Shown: piece after piece, positions 33,871 to 43,201 of the stretch
Layout of the letters: each line of letters begins with the position of its first letter
Position numbering within the stretch: position 1 is the stretch's first letter
DNA from: Bradyrhizobium tropiciagri
Lineage (GTDB): Bacteria > Pseudomonadota > Alphaproteobacteria > Rhizobiales > Xanthobacteraceae
NCBI RefSeq assembly: GCF_018130545.1
Contig: NZ_JAFCKF010000002.1
Coordinates: 744,001 to 808,000 of the forward strand
Direction of reading: 5' to 3'
DNA: 64,000 nucleotides
The notes under the pieces: model-generated
Told to the model about the DNA's origin: nothing
The model's database searches: none
What the model saw: only the letters and a program-made list of their open reading frames with translations
Translations under genes and position numbers: made by a program

Positions 33871-34401
33871 CTACACCACCCGCCACATCCACTCGATGCC
33901 CTGCGCAATGACATCGCCGAACAACAGCAGCGCCGCGGACCAGACCAGCGCGGAGACGAAATTGGCGACCTGGAATTGCCAGTACGACATCTCGAAGATG
34001 CCGGCTGCGAGCGGCACCGAAGCGCGCAGCGGGCCGAAGAAGCGGCCGATGAAGATGCTGGGCACGCCCCAGGTCTTCACGAAGGCCTCGCCGCGCGGCA
34101 GGATCTCCGGATAGCGCGACAGAGGCCACATCTGCGCGACCTGTTCCTTGTAGCGATAGCCGAACCAGTAGGAGACCCAGTCGCCGAGCGCGGCTCCAAT
34201 GCCGCCGGCGATCCAGATCGGCCAGAAGTTGATCCCGCTGACGCCGATCAACGCGCCGATCGCAACCAGCGCGCCCCAAGCGGGCACCAGCAATGAGATG
34301 AAGGCGAGCGATTCAGCGAACGCCAGCAACATGACGATCGGAGCGGCCCAGGCCTGGTGGTGGCGCACGAATTCGGCCAAGGCCCGCGCAAAGTCTTCCA
34401 T
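33871..34401 (-). CDS. DedA-family membrane protein
   Basis: The 176-residue membrane protein has the DedA/SNARE-associated pattern: a re-entrant hydrophobic segment, ISLLVPAWGALVAIG, then the GDWVSYWFGYRYKEQ motif and the Arg-containing FIGRFFGPLRASVPLAAG. Members act in envelope homeostasis and, in newly described branches, undecaprenyl-phosphate recycling. The homologue here is the shorter bacterial type. The start at 34401 follows GGCACACGACGAG, and the longer in-frame extension is unlikely. The next gene upstream is divergent, with its start about 190 bases away. Confidence 0.85.
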   Translation of the reverse strand: MEDFARALAEFVRHHQAWAAPIVMLLAFAESLAFISLLVPAWGALVAIGALIGVSGINFWPIWIAGGIGAALGDWVSYWFGYRYKEQVAQMWPLSRYPEILPRGEAFVKTWGVPSIFIGRFFGPLRASVPLAAGIFEMSYWQFQVANFVSALVWSAALLLFGDVIAQGIEWMWRVV

Positions 34402-34588
34402 CTCGTCGTGTGCCTTCCGCTCCGTTGAACCCCGAATGAACCTTTCTACCGGCACGCAGCCTAAGAACAGGTAAGCCAGCCCATTGCGTGACATCAAGTC
34501 ACAAAGGCGGGGATCGAACGTGATTTCCGGTAAGGCCCCCGCGGTCCAGGCTGGCCGGCATCTCCCTCATAAGAAAAGGAATCACTCG

Positions 34589-34957
34589 ATGATCGGGTCA
34601 CTGATGATGTGCGTGAGCGTGCTCGTCCTGCTGTTCGGAATGCTCGCGGGCATCACCATGGGTATCCAGCACGACTTCACGTTGGGGCCGGCGCACGCGC
34701 ATCTCAATCTCGTCGGCGGCGTGCTGCTGTTCCTGTTCGGCCTGTACTACCGCCTGGTGCCGGCCGCAGGCGCCATGCTGCTCGCCAGAATCCAGGGCTG
34801 GCTGCATATCGTCGGCGGCATCGTGTTTCCGGCCGGCGTGGCCGGCGTGCTGCTGAAGGGCCCCTCGTTCGAGGCTGCCCCGATCGTCGGTTCCCTGATG
34901 GTCGTTGTCGCCATGGCCCTGTTCACGGTCGTTGTATTTCGCACCTCGCGGGCGTAA
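34589..34957 (+). CDS. Small four-helix membrane protein resembling cytochrome-oxidase-subunit-I N-terminus
   Basis: The 122-residue protein has four predicted transmembrane segments. The segment GIQHDFTLGPAHAHLNLVGG, with its two His in HAHLN, resembles the haem-ligand region of small haem-copper-oxidase-like proteins (a common short membrane protein in rhizobia). It is too short to be a full oxidase subunit. Haem binding is only inferred. AAAAGGAAT is placed well before ATG 34589. It is divergent from dedA and lies 128 bases before parE. Confidence 0.65.
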   Translation: MIGSLMMCVSVLVLLFGMLAGITMGIQHDFTLGPAHAHLNLVGGVLLFLFGLYYRLVPAAGAMLLARIQGWLHIVGGIVFPAGVAGVLLKGPSFEAAPIVGSLMVVVAMALFTVVVFRTSRA

Positions 34958-35085
34958 TCGCGGCTTCCTATCTACACAGGCGGCTGGCGCCCAAGGGCGC
35001 GGTCGCCCCCATTTGGCAGCCCATCCGTGGCATAGTCAGAGCAACCGATTCGCGGCGCCAAGACCGGCGCGCCACTTGAAGAACC

Positions 35086-37146
35086 ATGGCCAAGTCATTG
35101 AAATCGAACGCCAAAAGCAAATCTGCCGACGATCTGTTCGGAGCCCCGGAACCGAAGGGACGCGCCCCGGCGAAGGCTGCTTCACGCCCCTCGGGAGGCG
35201 CCGAAGCCGGCTATACGGCGGCCGACATCGAGGTGCTGGAAGGGCTGGAACCGGTCCGCCGGCGACCGGGCATGTATATCGGCGGCACCGACGAGAAGGC
35301 CCTGCACCACCTGTTCGCCGAAGTGATCGACAACTGCATGGACGAGGCGCTGGCGGGTCACGCCACTTTCATCGACGTCGAGCTGACCACTGACGGCTTC
35401 CTGACCGTGACCGACAATGGTCGCGGCATTCCGGTCGACCCGCATCCGAAATTCCCGAAGAAGTCGGCACTCGAAGTCATCATGTGCACGCTGCATTCGG
35501 GCGGCAAGTTCGACTCCAAGGTCTACGAGACTTCGGGCGGCCTGCACGGCGTCGGCGTCTCCGTGGTCAACGCCCTCTCCTCGCGGCTCGAGGTTGAGGT
35601 TGCGCGCAGCGGACAGTTGCATCGCATGACCTTCGAGCGCGGCCATCCGAAGGGCAAGCTCGAAGACCTCGGCAAGGTCAACAACCGCCGCGGCACCCGG
35701 ATCCGCTTCAAGCCGGACACCGACATTTTCGGCGCCAAGGCGGCGTTCAAGCCGCAGCGCCTGTTCAAGATGACGCGCTCGAAGGCCTATCTGTTCGGCG
35801 GCGTCGAGATTCGCTGGCACTGCGATGCAGAGTTGCTGAAGGGCGTCGAAGACGTTCCGGCGGAAGCCAAGTTTCACTTCCCCGGCGGCCTAAAGGACTA
35901 TCTCGCCGCGGCGATCCACGCCGACACGCTGGTGCATCAGGATATCTTCTCCGGCAAGTCCGGCCGCAGCGGCGCGCATGGCGCCTGCGAATGGGCGGTC
36001 GCGTGGACCGCCGATGCCGACGGCTTCCTGTCGTCCTACACCAACACGGTGCCGACGCCCGATGGCGGCACGCATGAATCCGGCCTGCGCAGCGCGCTGC
36101 TGCGCGGCTTGAAGGATCACGCCGAGCGCGCCGGTCAGGGGAAGCGCGCGGCCTCGATCACCTCGGAAGACGTGATGGTGGGCGCGGCCGTGATGCTCTC
36201 GGTGTTCGTGCGCGAGCCTGAATTCCAGGGTCAAACGAAAGATCGCCTCGCCACCGCCGAAGCGCAGCGCATCGTCGAACAGGCGATGAAGGATCCGTTC
36301 GACCATTGGCTGTCGGGTAATCCGAACCAGGCCAACCGGCTGCTCGATTTCGTGATCGATCGCGCCGAAGAGCGGCTGCGCCGCCGCCAGGAAAAGGAAA
36401 CCGCGCGCAAGACCGCCGGCAAGAAGCTGCGCCTTCCCGGCAAGCTCGCGGATTGCTCCGATGCCGGCACCGAAGGCTCCGAACTCTTCATCGTCGAGGG
36501 CGACTCGGCCGGCGGCAGCGCCAAGCAGGCGCGCGATCGCAAGACGCAGGCCGTGCTGCCGCTGCGCGGCAAGATCCTCAACGTCGCGTCGGCCGGCAAG
36601 GACAAGCTGACCGCCAACGCGCAGCTCTCCGATCTCGTGCAGGCGATCGGCTGCGGCACGCTCGCGCACTACCGCGAAGAGGATCTGCGCTATCAGCGCA
36701 TCATCATCATGACCGACGCCGACGTCGACGGCGCGCACATCGCCTCGCTCCTGATCACCTTCTTCTACCGGCAGATGCCGCGGCTGATCGACGAGGGTCA
36801 TCTCTATCTGGCTGTGCCGCCGCTCTACAAACTGAAGCACGGCACCAAGTCGATCTACGCGCGCGACGACGCGCACAAGGAAGAGCTGCTCAAGAGCGAG
36901 TTCAACGCCAACGCCAAAGTCGAGGTCAATCGCTTCAAAGGCCTCGGCGAAATGATGCCGGCGCAGCTCAAGGAAACCACGATGGATCCGGCCAAGCGCA
37001 CCCTGCTGCGCGTGGTGCTGCTCGCCGACGATCGCGAGGGCACCGCCGACTCGGTCGAGCGGCTGATGGGAACCAAGGCCGAAGCCCGCTTTGCCTTCAT
37101 CTCCGACAAGGCCGAATTCGCCAGCGACGACCTGCTCGACGTCTAG
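35086..37146 (+). CDS. parE: DNA topoisomerase IV subunit B
   Basis: The 686-residue ATPase subunit pairs with ParC to decatenate chromosomes. An Ala/Lys-rich N-terminal extension of about 45 residues precedes the GHKL ATPase: EVIDNCMDEALAGH (Asn in the ATP site), DNGRGIPVD, and GGLHGVGVSVVNAL. The transducer domain follows, and then Toprim with EGDSAGGSAKQARDR at about residue 470 and TDADVDGAHI. GyrB-type C-terminal insertions are absent, favouring ParE. A terminator hairpin lies 30 bases after the stop. Confidence 0.95.
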   Translation: MAKSLKSNAKSKSADDLFGAPEPKGRAPAKAASRPSGGAEAGYTAADIEVLEGLEPVRRRPGMYIGGTDEKALHHLFAEVIDNCMDEALAGHATFIDVELTTDGFLTVTDNGRGIPVDPHPKFPKKSALEVIMCTLHSGGKFDSKVYETSGGLHGVGVSVVNALSSRLEVEVARSGQLHRMTFERGHPKGKLEDLGKVNNRRGTRIRFKPDTDIFGAKAAFKPQRLFKMTRSKAYLFGGVEIRWHCDAELLKGVEDVPAEAKFHFPGGLKDYLAAAIHADTLVHQDIFSGKSGRSGAHGACEWAVAWTADADGFLSSYTNTVPTPDGGTHESGLRSALLRGLKDHAERAGQGKRAASITSEDVMVGAAVMLSVFVREPEFQGQTKDRLATAEAQRIVEQAMKDPFDHWLSGNPNQANRLLDFVIDRAEERLRRRQEKETARKTAGKKLRLPGKLADCSDAGTEGSELFIVEGDSAGGSAKQARDRKTQAVLPLRGKILNVASAGKDKLTANAQLSDLVQAIGCGTLAHYREEDLRYQRIIIMTDADVDGAHIASLLITFFYRQMPRLIDEGHLYLAVPPLYKLKHGTKSIYARDDAHKEELLKSEFNANAKVEVNRFKGLGEMMPAQLKETTMDPAKRTLLRVVLLADDREGTADSVERLMGTKAEARFAFISDKAEFASDDLLDV

Positions 37147-37175
37147 GCTCAACCAACTGATTCAAAATGAATTTC

Positions 37176-37206
37176 CGGCCGCCTCCTGATCGGGGCGGCC
37201 GTTTTC
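37176..37206 (+). terminator. Intrinsic terminator after parE
   Basis: CGGCCGCC (37176-37183) pairs with GGCGGCCG (37194-37201) over a 10-base loop and is followed by TTTTC. It directly follows the parE stop. Confidence 0.75.
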
Positions 37207-37371
37207 ATTCGCGCTCTCCGAGAGCTCCAGAGGTTTCGTTTTCGGGCGGTTGTGTCTCACCCGCAACAGCATTTCCGGCGGAACCACGTATAGTCCGAGC
37301 ATGAGTTTCGGGAATCGGTGCCAACGCACTCCCGCCAGCGACCCGATCGAACGCTAGTCGAGGATTTGGAT

Positions 37372-38163
37372 ATGAAGAAGATTTTGCTCGCTCTGACCGC
37401 GGTTGCTGCGATGACGGGTTCCGCGTCGGCTGCCGACCTGGCCGCCCGCCCCTACACCAAGGCTCCCGCCCCGATCGCGGTGGCGCCGAGCTGGACCGGC
37501 TTCTACATCTTCGGCGGTGGCGGCGGCGGCGTCTGGGACGCTGACACCGGTACCCAGGTGACCGCCACGGGCGCGCCGATCCTCGGCTTCAATCAGCGCC
37601 AGGGTGGCGATGGCTGGTACGGCACCGTCGGTGCCGGTTACGACTGGCAGACCGCCAACAGCTGGGTCATCGGCGTGTTCGCCGACGGTCAGTTCGGCAG
37701 CCTGAAGGGCACCATCCAGGATCAGACGGCGTTCCTCGCCGGCAACATCAAGAACGACTACTCTTGGGCCGCTGGTGCGCGCCTCGGTTATCTGGTCGCT
37801 CCGAACGTTCTGTCCTACGTCAACGCCGGTTACTCCAGCTCGCACTGGAAGGGCACCACCCTGTTCAACACCGCGAGCGCGCTTCCGGGCGGCGTGCACA
37901 CCAACGATTTCGATCGTGGCGGCTGGTTTGTCGGCGGCGGCGTCGAGAACAACCTGAACATCTTCGGCATCACCGCGCCGGGCTGGTTCATGAAGACCGA
38001 GTACCGTGCTGCTTACTACGACAAGAAGAACATCTCGGAGCTGGTCGACGGCACCAACGCCTTGACCGGTACCGACATCACCTTCAAGCCGCTCGTGCAG
38101 ACCATCAGCACCTCGCTGGTCTACCGCTTCAACTGGACCGGTCCGGTTGTCGCCAAGTACTGA
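37372..38163 (+). CDS. Outer-membrane beta-barrel protein (Omp25/RopB-like)
   Basis: The 263-residue protein begins MKKILLALTAVAAMTGSASA, a Sec signal peptide, followed by ADLAARPYTKAPAP and then an eight-stranded-type barrel that starts SWTGFYIFGGGGGG and ends VYRFNWTGPVVAKY. This is the opacity-like OMP family typical of Rhizobiales. The final Tyr suits BAM recognition. Its role is probably structural in the outer membrane. GAGGATTTGG precedes ATG 37372. The gene has its own terminator at 38186. A more diverged relative on the opposite strand (39193) shares the ADLAARPYTKAPA segment. Confidence 0.9.
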   Translation: MKKILLALTAVAAMTGSASAADLAARPYTKAPAPIAVAPSWTGFYIFGGGGGGVWDADTGTQVTATGAPILGFNQRQGGDGWYGTVGAGYDWQTANSWVIGVFADGQFGSLKGTIQDQTAFLAGNIKNDYSWAAGARLGYLVAPNVLSYVNAGYSSSHWKGTTLFNTASALPGGVHTNDFDRGGWFVGGGVENNLNIFGITAPGWFMKTEYRAAYYDKKNISELVDGTNALTGTDITFKPLVQTISTSLVYRFNWTGPVVAKY

Positions 38164-38185
38164 TCTTCTGCTGACATAGCAGAGC

Positions 38186-38215
38186 AAAAGCCCCGGCATC
38201 GTCCGGGGCTTTTTT
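38186..38215 (+). terminator. Intrinsic terminator after the OMP gene
   Basis: AGCCCCGG (38189-38196) pairs with CCGGGGCT (38203-38210) around a 6-base loop, preceded by AAA and followed by five to six T residues. Confidence 0.9.
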
Positions 38216-38350
38216 GTTGCCCGAATCGCTTTGGAGATGCCCCGGCCGCACACAAGTCGGTGCAGGGCCGACCGGCTGTGTCCGATCTGGTCAGTGCTAC
38301 GATGATCGGGCACTCTCGCGACCGGATTCAAACCACAGCGGATAACAACA

Positions 38351-39121
38351 ATGAAAAACGGACAGTTTGATCTCTCGGGCCGGGTCGCGATCGTCACCGG
38401 CGGCAATGGCGGCATCGGGCTTGGCATGGCGCGCGGACTGGCGGATGCCGGCGCCGCGGTGGCCGTGGTCGGCCGCAACGAGGCGAAATCGAAGGCCGCC
38501 GTCGAGGATCTCGGCAAGCGCGGTGTCAAGGCGATCGCGGTCACAACCGACGTGACCGACAAGGCAGCGATCGCGGCCATGGTCGAGCGGGTCGTCAGCG
38601 AGCTCGGCCGCATCGACATCCTGGTCAACAATGCCGGTATGAGCATCCGCAAGCCGCCGCACGAGCTCGAGCTCGACGAGTGGAGCAAGGTGATCGACAC
38701 CAACCTCACCAGCGCATTCCTGTGCTCGAAGGCGGCGTATCCGGCGCTCAAGGCGTCGGGCCACGGCAAGATCATCAATATCGGCTCGATGATGTCGATC
38801 TTCGGCGCGAGCTTCGCTGCCGCCTACGCCGCGAGCAAGGGCGGCATCGTGCAGTACACACGCGCCTGCGCCAATGCGTGGGCGCCTGACAACATCCAGG
38901 TCAACGCCATCCTGCCGGGCTGGATCGACACCGACCTGACCAAGGGCGCACGCCAGCAGGTTGCCGGGCTGCACGATCGCGTGCTGGCACGCACGCCGGC
39001 TGGGCGCTGGGGTGTCATCGACGACTTCGCGGGGATTACCGTGTTCCTGGCGTCGCCGGCGTCGGACTTCGTCACCGGCACCGCGATCCCGGTCGACGGC
39101 GGCTATTCGGTGATGGTCTGA
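38351..39121 (+). CDS. Short-chain dehydrogenase/reductase
   Basis: The 256-residue classical SDR has TGGNGGIGLGMAR near residue 18, NNAGMSIRKP, catalytic Ser in IGSMMS, and YAASKGGIVQY with catalytic Tyr and Lys. It ends GTAIPVDGGYSVMV. An Arg after strand 2 (VVGRNEAK) suggests NADP(H) preference. It resembles the glucose dehydrogenase or gluconate 5-dehydrogenase group, but no substrate is proved. A strong palindromic terminator follows at 39141. Confidence 0.9.
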   Translation: MKNGQFDLSGRVAIVTGGNGGIGLGMARGLADAGAAVAVVGRNEAKSKAAVEDLGKRGVKAIAVTTDVTDKAAIAAMVERVVSELGRIDILVNNAGMSIRKPPHELELDEWSKVIDTNLTSAFLCSKAAYPALKASGHGKIINIGSMMSIFGASFAAAYAASKGGIVQYTRACANAWAPDNIQVNAILPGWIDTDLTKGARQQVAGLHDRVLARTPAGRWGVIDDFAGITVFLASPASDFVTGTAIPVDGGYSVMV

Positions 39122-39140
39122 CACATCAGCGCCAAAAACA

Positions 39141-39168
39141 CAGGAGCCCCGGCTAGCCGGGGCTCCTG
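39141..39168. terminator. Perfect 28-base palindrome between convergent genes
   Basis: CAGGAGCCCCGGCT (39141-39154) is the exact inverse complement of AGCCGGGGCTCCTG (39155-39168). It separates the convergent SDR and OMP genes and can serve both strands, although no T run longer than three follows it. Confidence 0.7.
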
Positions 39169-39192
39169 CATCCTGTTCGCCTCGGTCTAAAC

Positions 39193-39969
39193 TCAGTAGC
39201 GCGCGATGACCGGCGCGTCGAACTTGTAGTTCATGCGCACCACCGCCCACTGAATGTCGCGCGGCTTGGCGTCGAACGTATAGGTCCCCGCCGCGGTGCC
39301 GGCGAGCTGATAGGTCTGACGCTCGAACGCCGCGTAATTGTATTCGACGCCGATGGTCCAATTGCGGGTGATGCCGTATTCCCAGCCGCCACCGACGGTC
39401 CAGCCGCTCGCCCAATGGGTCTGGCTGCCGGAGCCGGTTGCCGGCGGCAGGTTGTCGACGACCGACAGGCGGTTGTTCACGCCGGCATAGCCGCCCTTGA
39501 AGTAAAGCAGGTTGTTCTGGATCGCGTAGCCGGCACGGCCGACGATCGTCGCCATCGCATTCGAGCGCCAGCTGAACTGATCATCGCGACCGAGGCCGAA
39601 CACCGTGTTGGTGACGCGGCCGGAATTGTCGAGCGCGGAGATCGTGCCCTCGATGCCGAACACGAAATTGTTGGCCTGCCAGTTGTAGCCGATCTGACCG
39701 CCACCCATGAAGCCGGAGCCACGCTGACGGAAGCCCTGCCCCGGCGCGAGATCGCCGAACAACGTGGTGTTGGCGCTGTTGACCCATTGCTCGTTGGTCC
39801 AGGCGCCACCGAGATGGCCGCCGAGATAGAAGCCGGCCCAGTTGTAGATCGTCTCCACATAGGCCGGTGCCTTGGTGTACGGCCGGGCGGCAAGATCGGC
39901 GGCCGAAGCGGCGGTGACGCCAAGCGCCGTGGTCACGGTCAACGCGGCAATGAATTTGGCATGAGACAC
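39193..39969 (-). CDS. Outer-membrane beta-barrel protein (Omp25/RopB-like)
   Basis: The 258-residue protein begins MSHAKFIAALTVTTALGVTA, a Sec signal peptide, followed by the same ADLAARPYTKAPA stretch seen in the barrel at 37372. The barrel begins NWAGFYLGGHLGGAW and ends YKFDAPVIARY, the aromatic C-terminus of BAM substrates. GTG at 39969 is preferred because GGGGGT lies upstream. A TTG-started extension (40026) is possible but has no signal-peptide advantage. It is a distant paralogue of the 37372 product. Confidence 0.88.
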   Translation of the reverse strand: MSHAKFIAALTVTTALGVTAASAADLAARPYTKAPAYVETIYNWAGFYLGGHLGGAWTNEQWVNSANTTLFGDLAPGQGFRQRGSGFMGGGQIGYNWQANNFVFGIEGTISALDNSGRVTNTVFGLGRDDQFSWRSNAMATIVGRAGYAIQNNLLYFKGGYAGVNNRLSVVDNLPPATGSGSQTHWASGWTVGGGWEYGITRNWTIGVEYNYAAFERQTYQLAGTAAGTYTFDAKPRDIQWAVVRMNYKFDAPVIARY

Positions 39970-40170
39970 GGCGGCACCCCCAGGTTGTCTGATGGCCACC
40001 AGCATTCCCAGAGAGACCCTTACCAAAAGAAAACCGCGGGAACCGGCAGCGCAGAATCCGTGTCGGCTGATTTCGAATCATGTCCGGCTGTTGCAACCAC
40101 GCAACTTCGAGCCATCGATTTAAGAGGCTGTTATCCCTAACAAATTCCAGCTCAGTTTGAGCGGCGGCCG

Positions 40171-41415
40171 TCAGCCCGCGGCGGGCGAATGGACGTGCTC
40201 CGGCCGCACCCCGACGGCGACCAGACGTGCCGTCAGGCCCTGCAGCCAGGGCATCGCGGTGATCAACCGCAACGCGAACGGCACCGGTTGATCGCCTGGT
40301 TTCAGCGCCGCGCTGATGAGGTTGTTCTGCGCGACCACCTGCATGCGCTGCGTCACCCGCACCGGAAATTCGCGGCGCCGCCGCACCGCATCGAGCTCGT
40401 CCTCGGTCGGCACGCCGTCAACGAGCTTGGCCGCCAGGATGTTGGCGGTGGCGACCGCGTCCTGCACCGCGAGGTTGACCCCGACACCGCCGATCGGCGA
40501 CATCGCGTGCGCGGCATCGCCGATGCAGAGCAGGCCGGGCCGGGTCCAGCGCGTCAGGCGATTGATCGCGACCGTGAGCAGCTTGACGTCGTCAAAGCTC
40601 TTCACGTCGCCGATGCCGGGCTTGAGGATCGGCGCCAGCCGCAGCACGTCGTCGAGCAGCGCCGGCAGTCCCCTCGCCTTCACGGCCTCATATTGTCCCT
40701 TGGCGATCACATAGGCGCATTGCCAATAGTCGCCGCGGTCGAAGGTCACCATCATCTTGCCGTGGTCGATGCGCGCGAACAAATTCTCGGTCTCGTCCGG
40801 ACGCCGCCCGACCCGAAACCACAGCACGTCCATCGGCGCGCCGATTTCCTCGACCTCGAGGCCGGCGCGCTCGCGCACGATGGAATGCCGGCCGTCGCAG
40901 CCGATGGTGAGATCCGCCTCGATATCGATCGGCCCGTCAGGCGTGGTCGCACGCACGCCGGCGACAGCGTCGCCGCGTCGGATCAGGTCGGTCGCCTCTG
41001 CGTTCATCAGCACCTTCAGCGAGGGAAAACGCGTGCCGCTCGCGCGCAGGAAATTGAGGAAGTCCCACTGCGGCATCATCGCGATGAAGGGATATTTGAC
41101 GCTGAGACGGCTGAGATCGGCGATCCGCACCGAGGTGCCGCCGAACATGCCGTCGAGCTTCTGGATGTCCTGGTGCGGCAACTTGAGGAAGCCGTCGATC
41201 AGACCGAGCTCATCCATCACCTGCAAGGTCGAGGGATGCACGGTGTCGCCGCGGAAATCGCGGAAGAAGTCGGCGTGCTTCTCCAGCACCACGACATCGA
41301 CGCCCGCGCGCCCGAGCAGATAGCCGAGCATCATCCCGGCCGGCCCGCCGCCGACCACGCAGCAGCGCACCTTCATCTGTCGCGAATTCGGCCCTGCCGG
41401 ATTGCCTGCATCCAT
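40171..41415 (-). CDS. FAD-dependent monooxygenase (UbiH/aromatic hydroxylase type)
   Basis: The 414-residue flavoprotein has the FAD Rossmann motif CVVGGGPAGMMLGYLLGRAG near residue 20, the Asp-Gly motif IGCDGRHSIVRE, and GDAAHAMSPIGGVGVNLAVQD binding FAD and the substrate cavity. It belongs to the class A monooxygenases (PHBH, UbiH-like). The substrate is not indicated. The start at 41415 was chosen; an in-frame GTG/ATG further upstream (41442) is possible. The downstream gene on this strand is unrelated. Confidence 0.87.
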   Translation of the reverse strand: MDAGNPAGPNSRQMKVRCCVVGGGPAGMMLGYLLGRAGVDVVVLEKHADFFRDFRGDTVHPSTLQVMDELGLIDGFLKLPHQDIQKLDGMFGGTSVRIADLSRLSVKYPFIAMMPQWDFLNFLRASGTRFPSLKVLMNAEATDLIRRGDAVAGVRATTPDGPIDIEADLTIGCDGRHSIVRERAGLEVEEIGAPMDVLWFRVGRRPDETENLFARIDHGKMMVTFDRGDYWQCAYVIAKGQYEAVKARGLPALLDDVLRLAPILKPGIGDVKSFDDVKLLTVAINRLTRWTRPGLLCIGDAAHAMSPIGGVGVNLAVQDAVATANILAAKLVDGVPTEDELDAVRRRREFPVRVTQRMQVVAQNNLISAALKPGDQPVPFALRLITAMPWLQGLTARLVAVGVRPEHVHSPAAG

Positions 41416-41487
41416 GTTGCCGTCCTTACCGCTGCCTCGCACTTCAGGCTCCGACTGTAACGCGGATCGAACGACAAGGATGCAAAG

Positions 41488-42984
41488 CTAGCGCCGGAAC
41501 GTCTTGATTTCCGACACGCTGCCGTCGCGATAGGTCAGCTCGACCGAGACCGATTTGGTCTGCGGGGCGAGCTTCAGATAGGGCTGCGCATCGGACGGGA
41601 TCGCGCTGGGATCGCGCTGATTGCAGGGTGGCATCTTCAACACCTTGTCCGGCACCGCGCTGTCGATGCCGATCCGCACCTCGCGGATCGCGCAGCGATA
41701 CGACATCAGATGCGTGTAGTAGACCAAGAGCCCGTTGAACTCGCGGAACGACAGCCAGCTGGTCGCGGTCATGTCGAGGATCTTGCGTTGGTCGCGGATC
41801 AGCGCTGCGTCGGGATCGAACTTGATCGGGAACGGCCCCTGCATCTCGCCCTGGGTATCGACATAGCGAAGCTCGATCGTGGCCGCCGGCGCATCGGCCG
41901 GCAGCTCGATCGACGGATTGGGCATCCGCTTGCGCGTGCGCGGATCCAGTGTGTCCATGAAGCCGGTCTCGCGGAAGTCGCCGCTGTCGCCGATCCGCCA
42001 GGACATGCCGAGCGTCGGATCGGCGACCGAGAACACCACGGTCCAGCCGCCATTGTGCCGCGAGAAGCTCGCGATCGGCGCGTTGATCGAGTCCTCCTTC
42101 GGCAGCTTCGGCACCGAGACCGGCGGCAGCGCGGCCACCTGCTGCGGCGGCGCGGACGGCTTGGCCGCCTCGGCCTGCGCCTTCGCGATTCCGTTCAGGA
42201 AGACGTCGTCGACCATCTGGTCGAAATAAACCGGGATCTGCTTGTGCTTGACGGTCTCGGCCATCTCGCTGACCAGGCGCCGTGTGCGCTGGGCAACCTG
42301 CACCAGGTTTTCGCCGGGCTGCAGCAGCTCCTTGGCAAAGGTTCGCGTGAACACCGAATTGGGATTGGCATCGTCGTTCGACAGACGGTCGAGTGCGGTC
42401 TGGCGCGGCCCCGCCGAGAACACCGAGAACACGCCCTCGGGCAGCTGCGTCATCGGCGCGAGGCCGCCGCCGCCGGCAACCGCGCGCGTGCCAGCCCGCT
42501 CGAACGGATTGTTGCGGCAGGCGTCGAACACCAGGATCGAGGTCCGCGCCTTCTTGTTCTGCAGCCGCTCGATGATGCGGTCGGCGAGGACAGAAGCATC
42601 GCGCACCAACTCCTCCTGCCCTTCGGTCGCCGCCGGCACGTCGGTCGGCAGCAGGAAATTCTGGCCTGCGATCTCGAAGCCGTGACCGGCATAGAAGAAG
42701 AACGCTGTGTCGCCGGGTTCCACGGAGCGGTCGAAGGCGAGCAGCGCCTCGGAAAACGCCTGCCGGTTCAGGTTCTCGGCCACCATGACGTTGAAGCCGA
42801 GCTGCTTCAGCGTATCGCCCATGGTGCGCGCGTCGTTCACCGCCTTCTGCAGCTTGGGCACATTCCGGTAGTCGTTGTTGCCGATCACCAGCGCGACGCG
42901 CTTCTCGGCCTGGGCGGGCGCGGCCGATGCGACAAGAGCGACTGCCAAAAGGGTCGCCGAAAGTACCGAAAGCCAGCTCTTCAT
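41488..42984 (-). CDS. Exported caspase-domain (peptidase C14) protein
   Basis: The 498-residue protein has a signal peptide (cut near PAQAE) directly followed by the caspase domain: KRVALVIGNNDYRNVPKL, catalytic His101 in FYAGHGFE, and Cys156 in VFDACRNNPF. The C-terminal half (about residues 280-498) holds no obvious enzymatic motif. It contains a beta-rich region with alternating hydrophobic residues and a final Cys-containing part. Differences from the TPR-caspase at 32271 show they are distinct paralogues. It starts 217 bases from a divergent AraC regulator. Confidence 0.85.
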   Translation of the reverse strand: MKSWLSVLSATLLAVALVASAAPAQAEKRVALVIGNNDYRNVPKLQKAVNDARTMGDTLKQLGFNVMVAENLNRQAFSEALLAFDRSVEPGDTAFFFYAGHGFEIAGQNFLLPTDVPAATEGQEELVRDASVLADRIIERLQNKKARTSILVFDACRNNPFERAGTRAVAGGGGLAPMTQLPEGVFSVFSAGPRQTALDRLSNDDANPNSVFTRTFAKELLQPGENLVQVAQRTRRLVSEMAETVKHKQIPVYFDQMVDDVFLNGIAKAQAEAAKPSAPPQQVAALPPVSVPKLPKEDSINAPIASFSRHNGGWTVVFSVADPTLGMSWRIGDSGDFRETGFMDTLDPRTRKRMPNPSIELPADAPAATIELRYVDTQGEMQGPFPIKFDPDAALIRDQRKILDMTATSWLSFREFNGLLVYYTHLMSYRCAIREVRIGIDSAVPDKVLKMPPCNQRDPSAIPSDAQPYLKLAPQTKSVSVELTYRDGSVSEIKTFRR

Positions 42985-43201
42985 CCCAAATCCCGCCTGC
43001 ACGCCGTGCGATCGCCGCTTAATAGTCGGATCAGCCGTTTGGCCGGTTCAAGGCCGGCCATACCGGACCACCGTTCCGGCCCCCGCCAGGCCACCATGGG
43101 GCGGTCCATCCGCCTCAGGTCAAGTTTCTTTTTACGGCCGGCGTGATAGATTCGGGCATTCACTCCGGCGCGAGCTCTCCACAGGTCCCAAGGGCTTTTC
43201 C

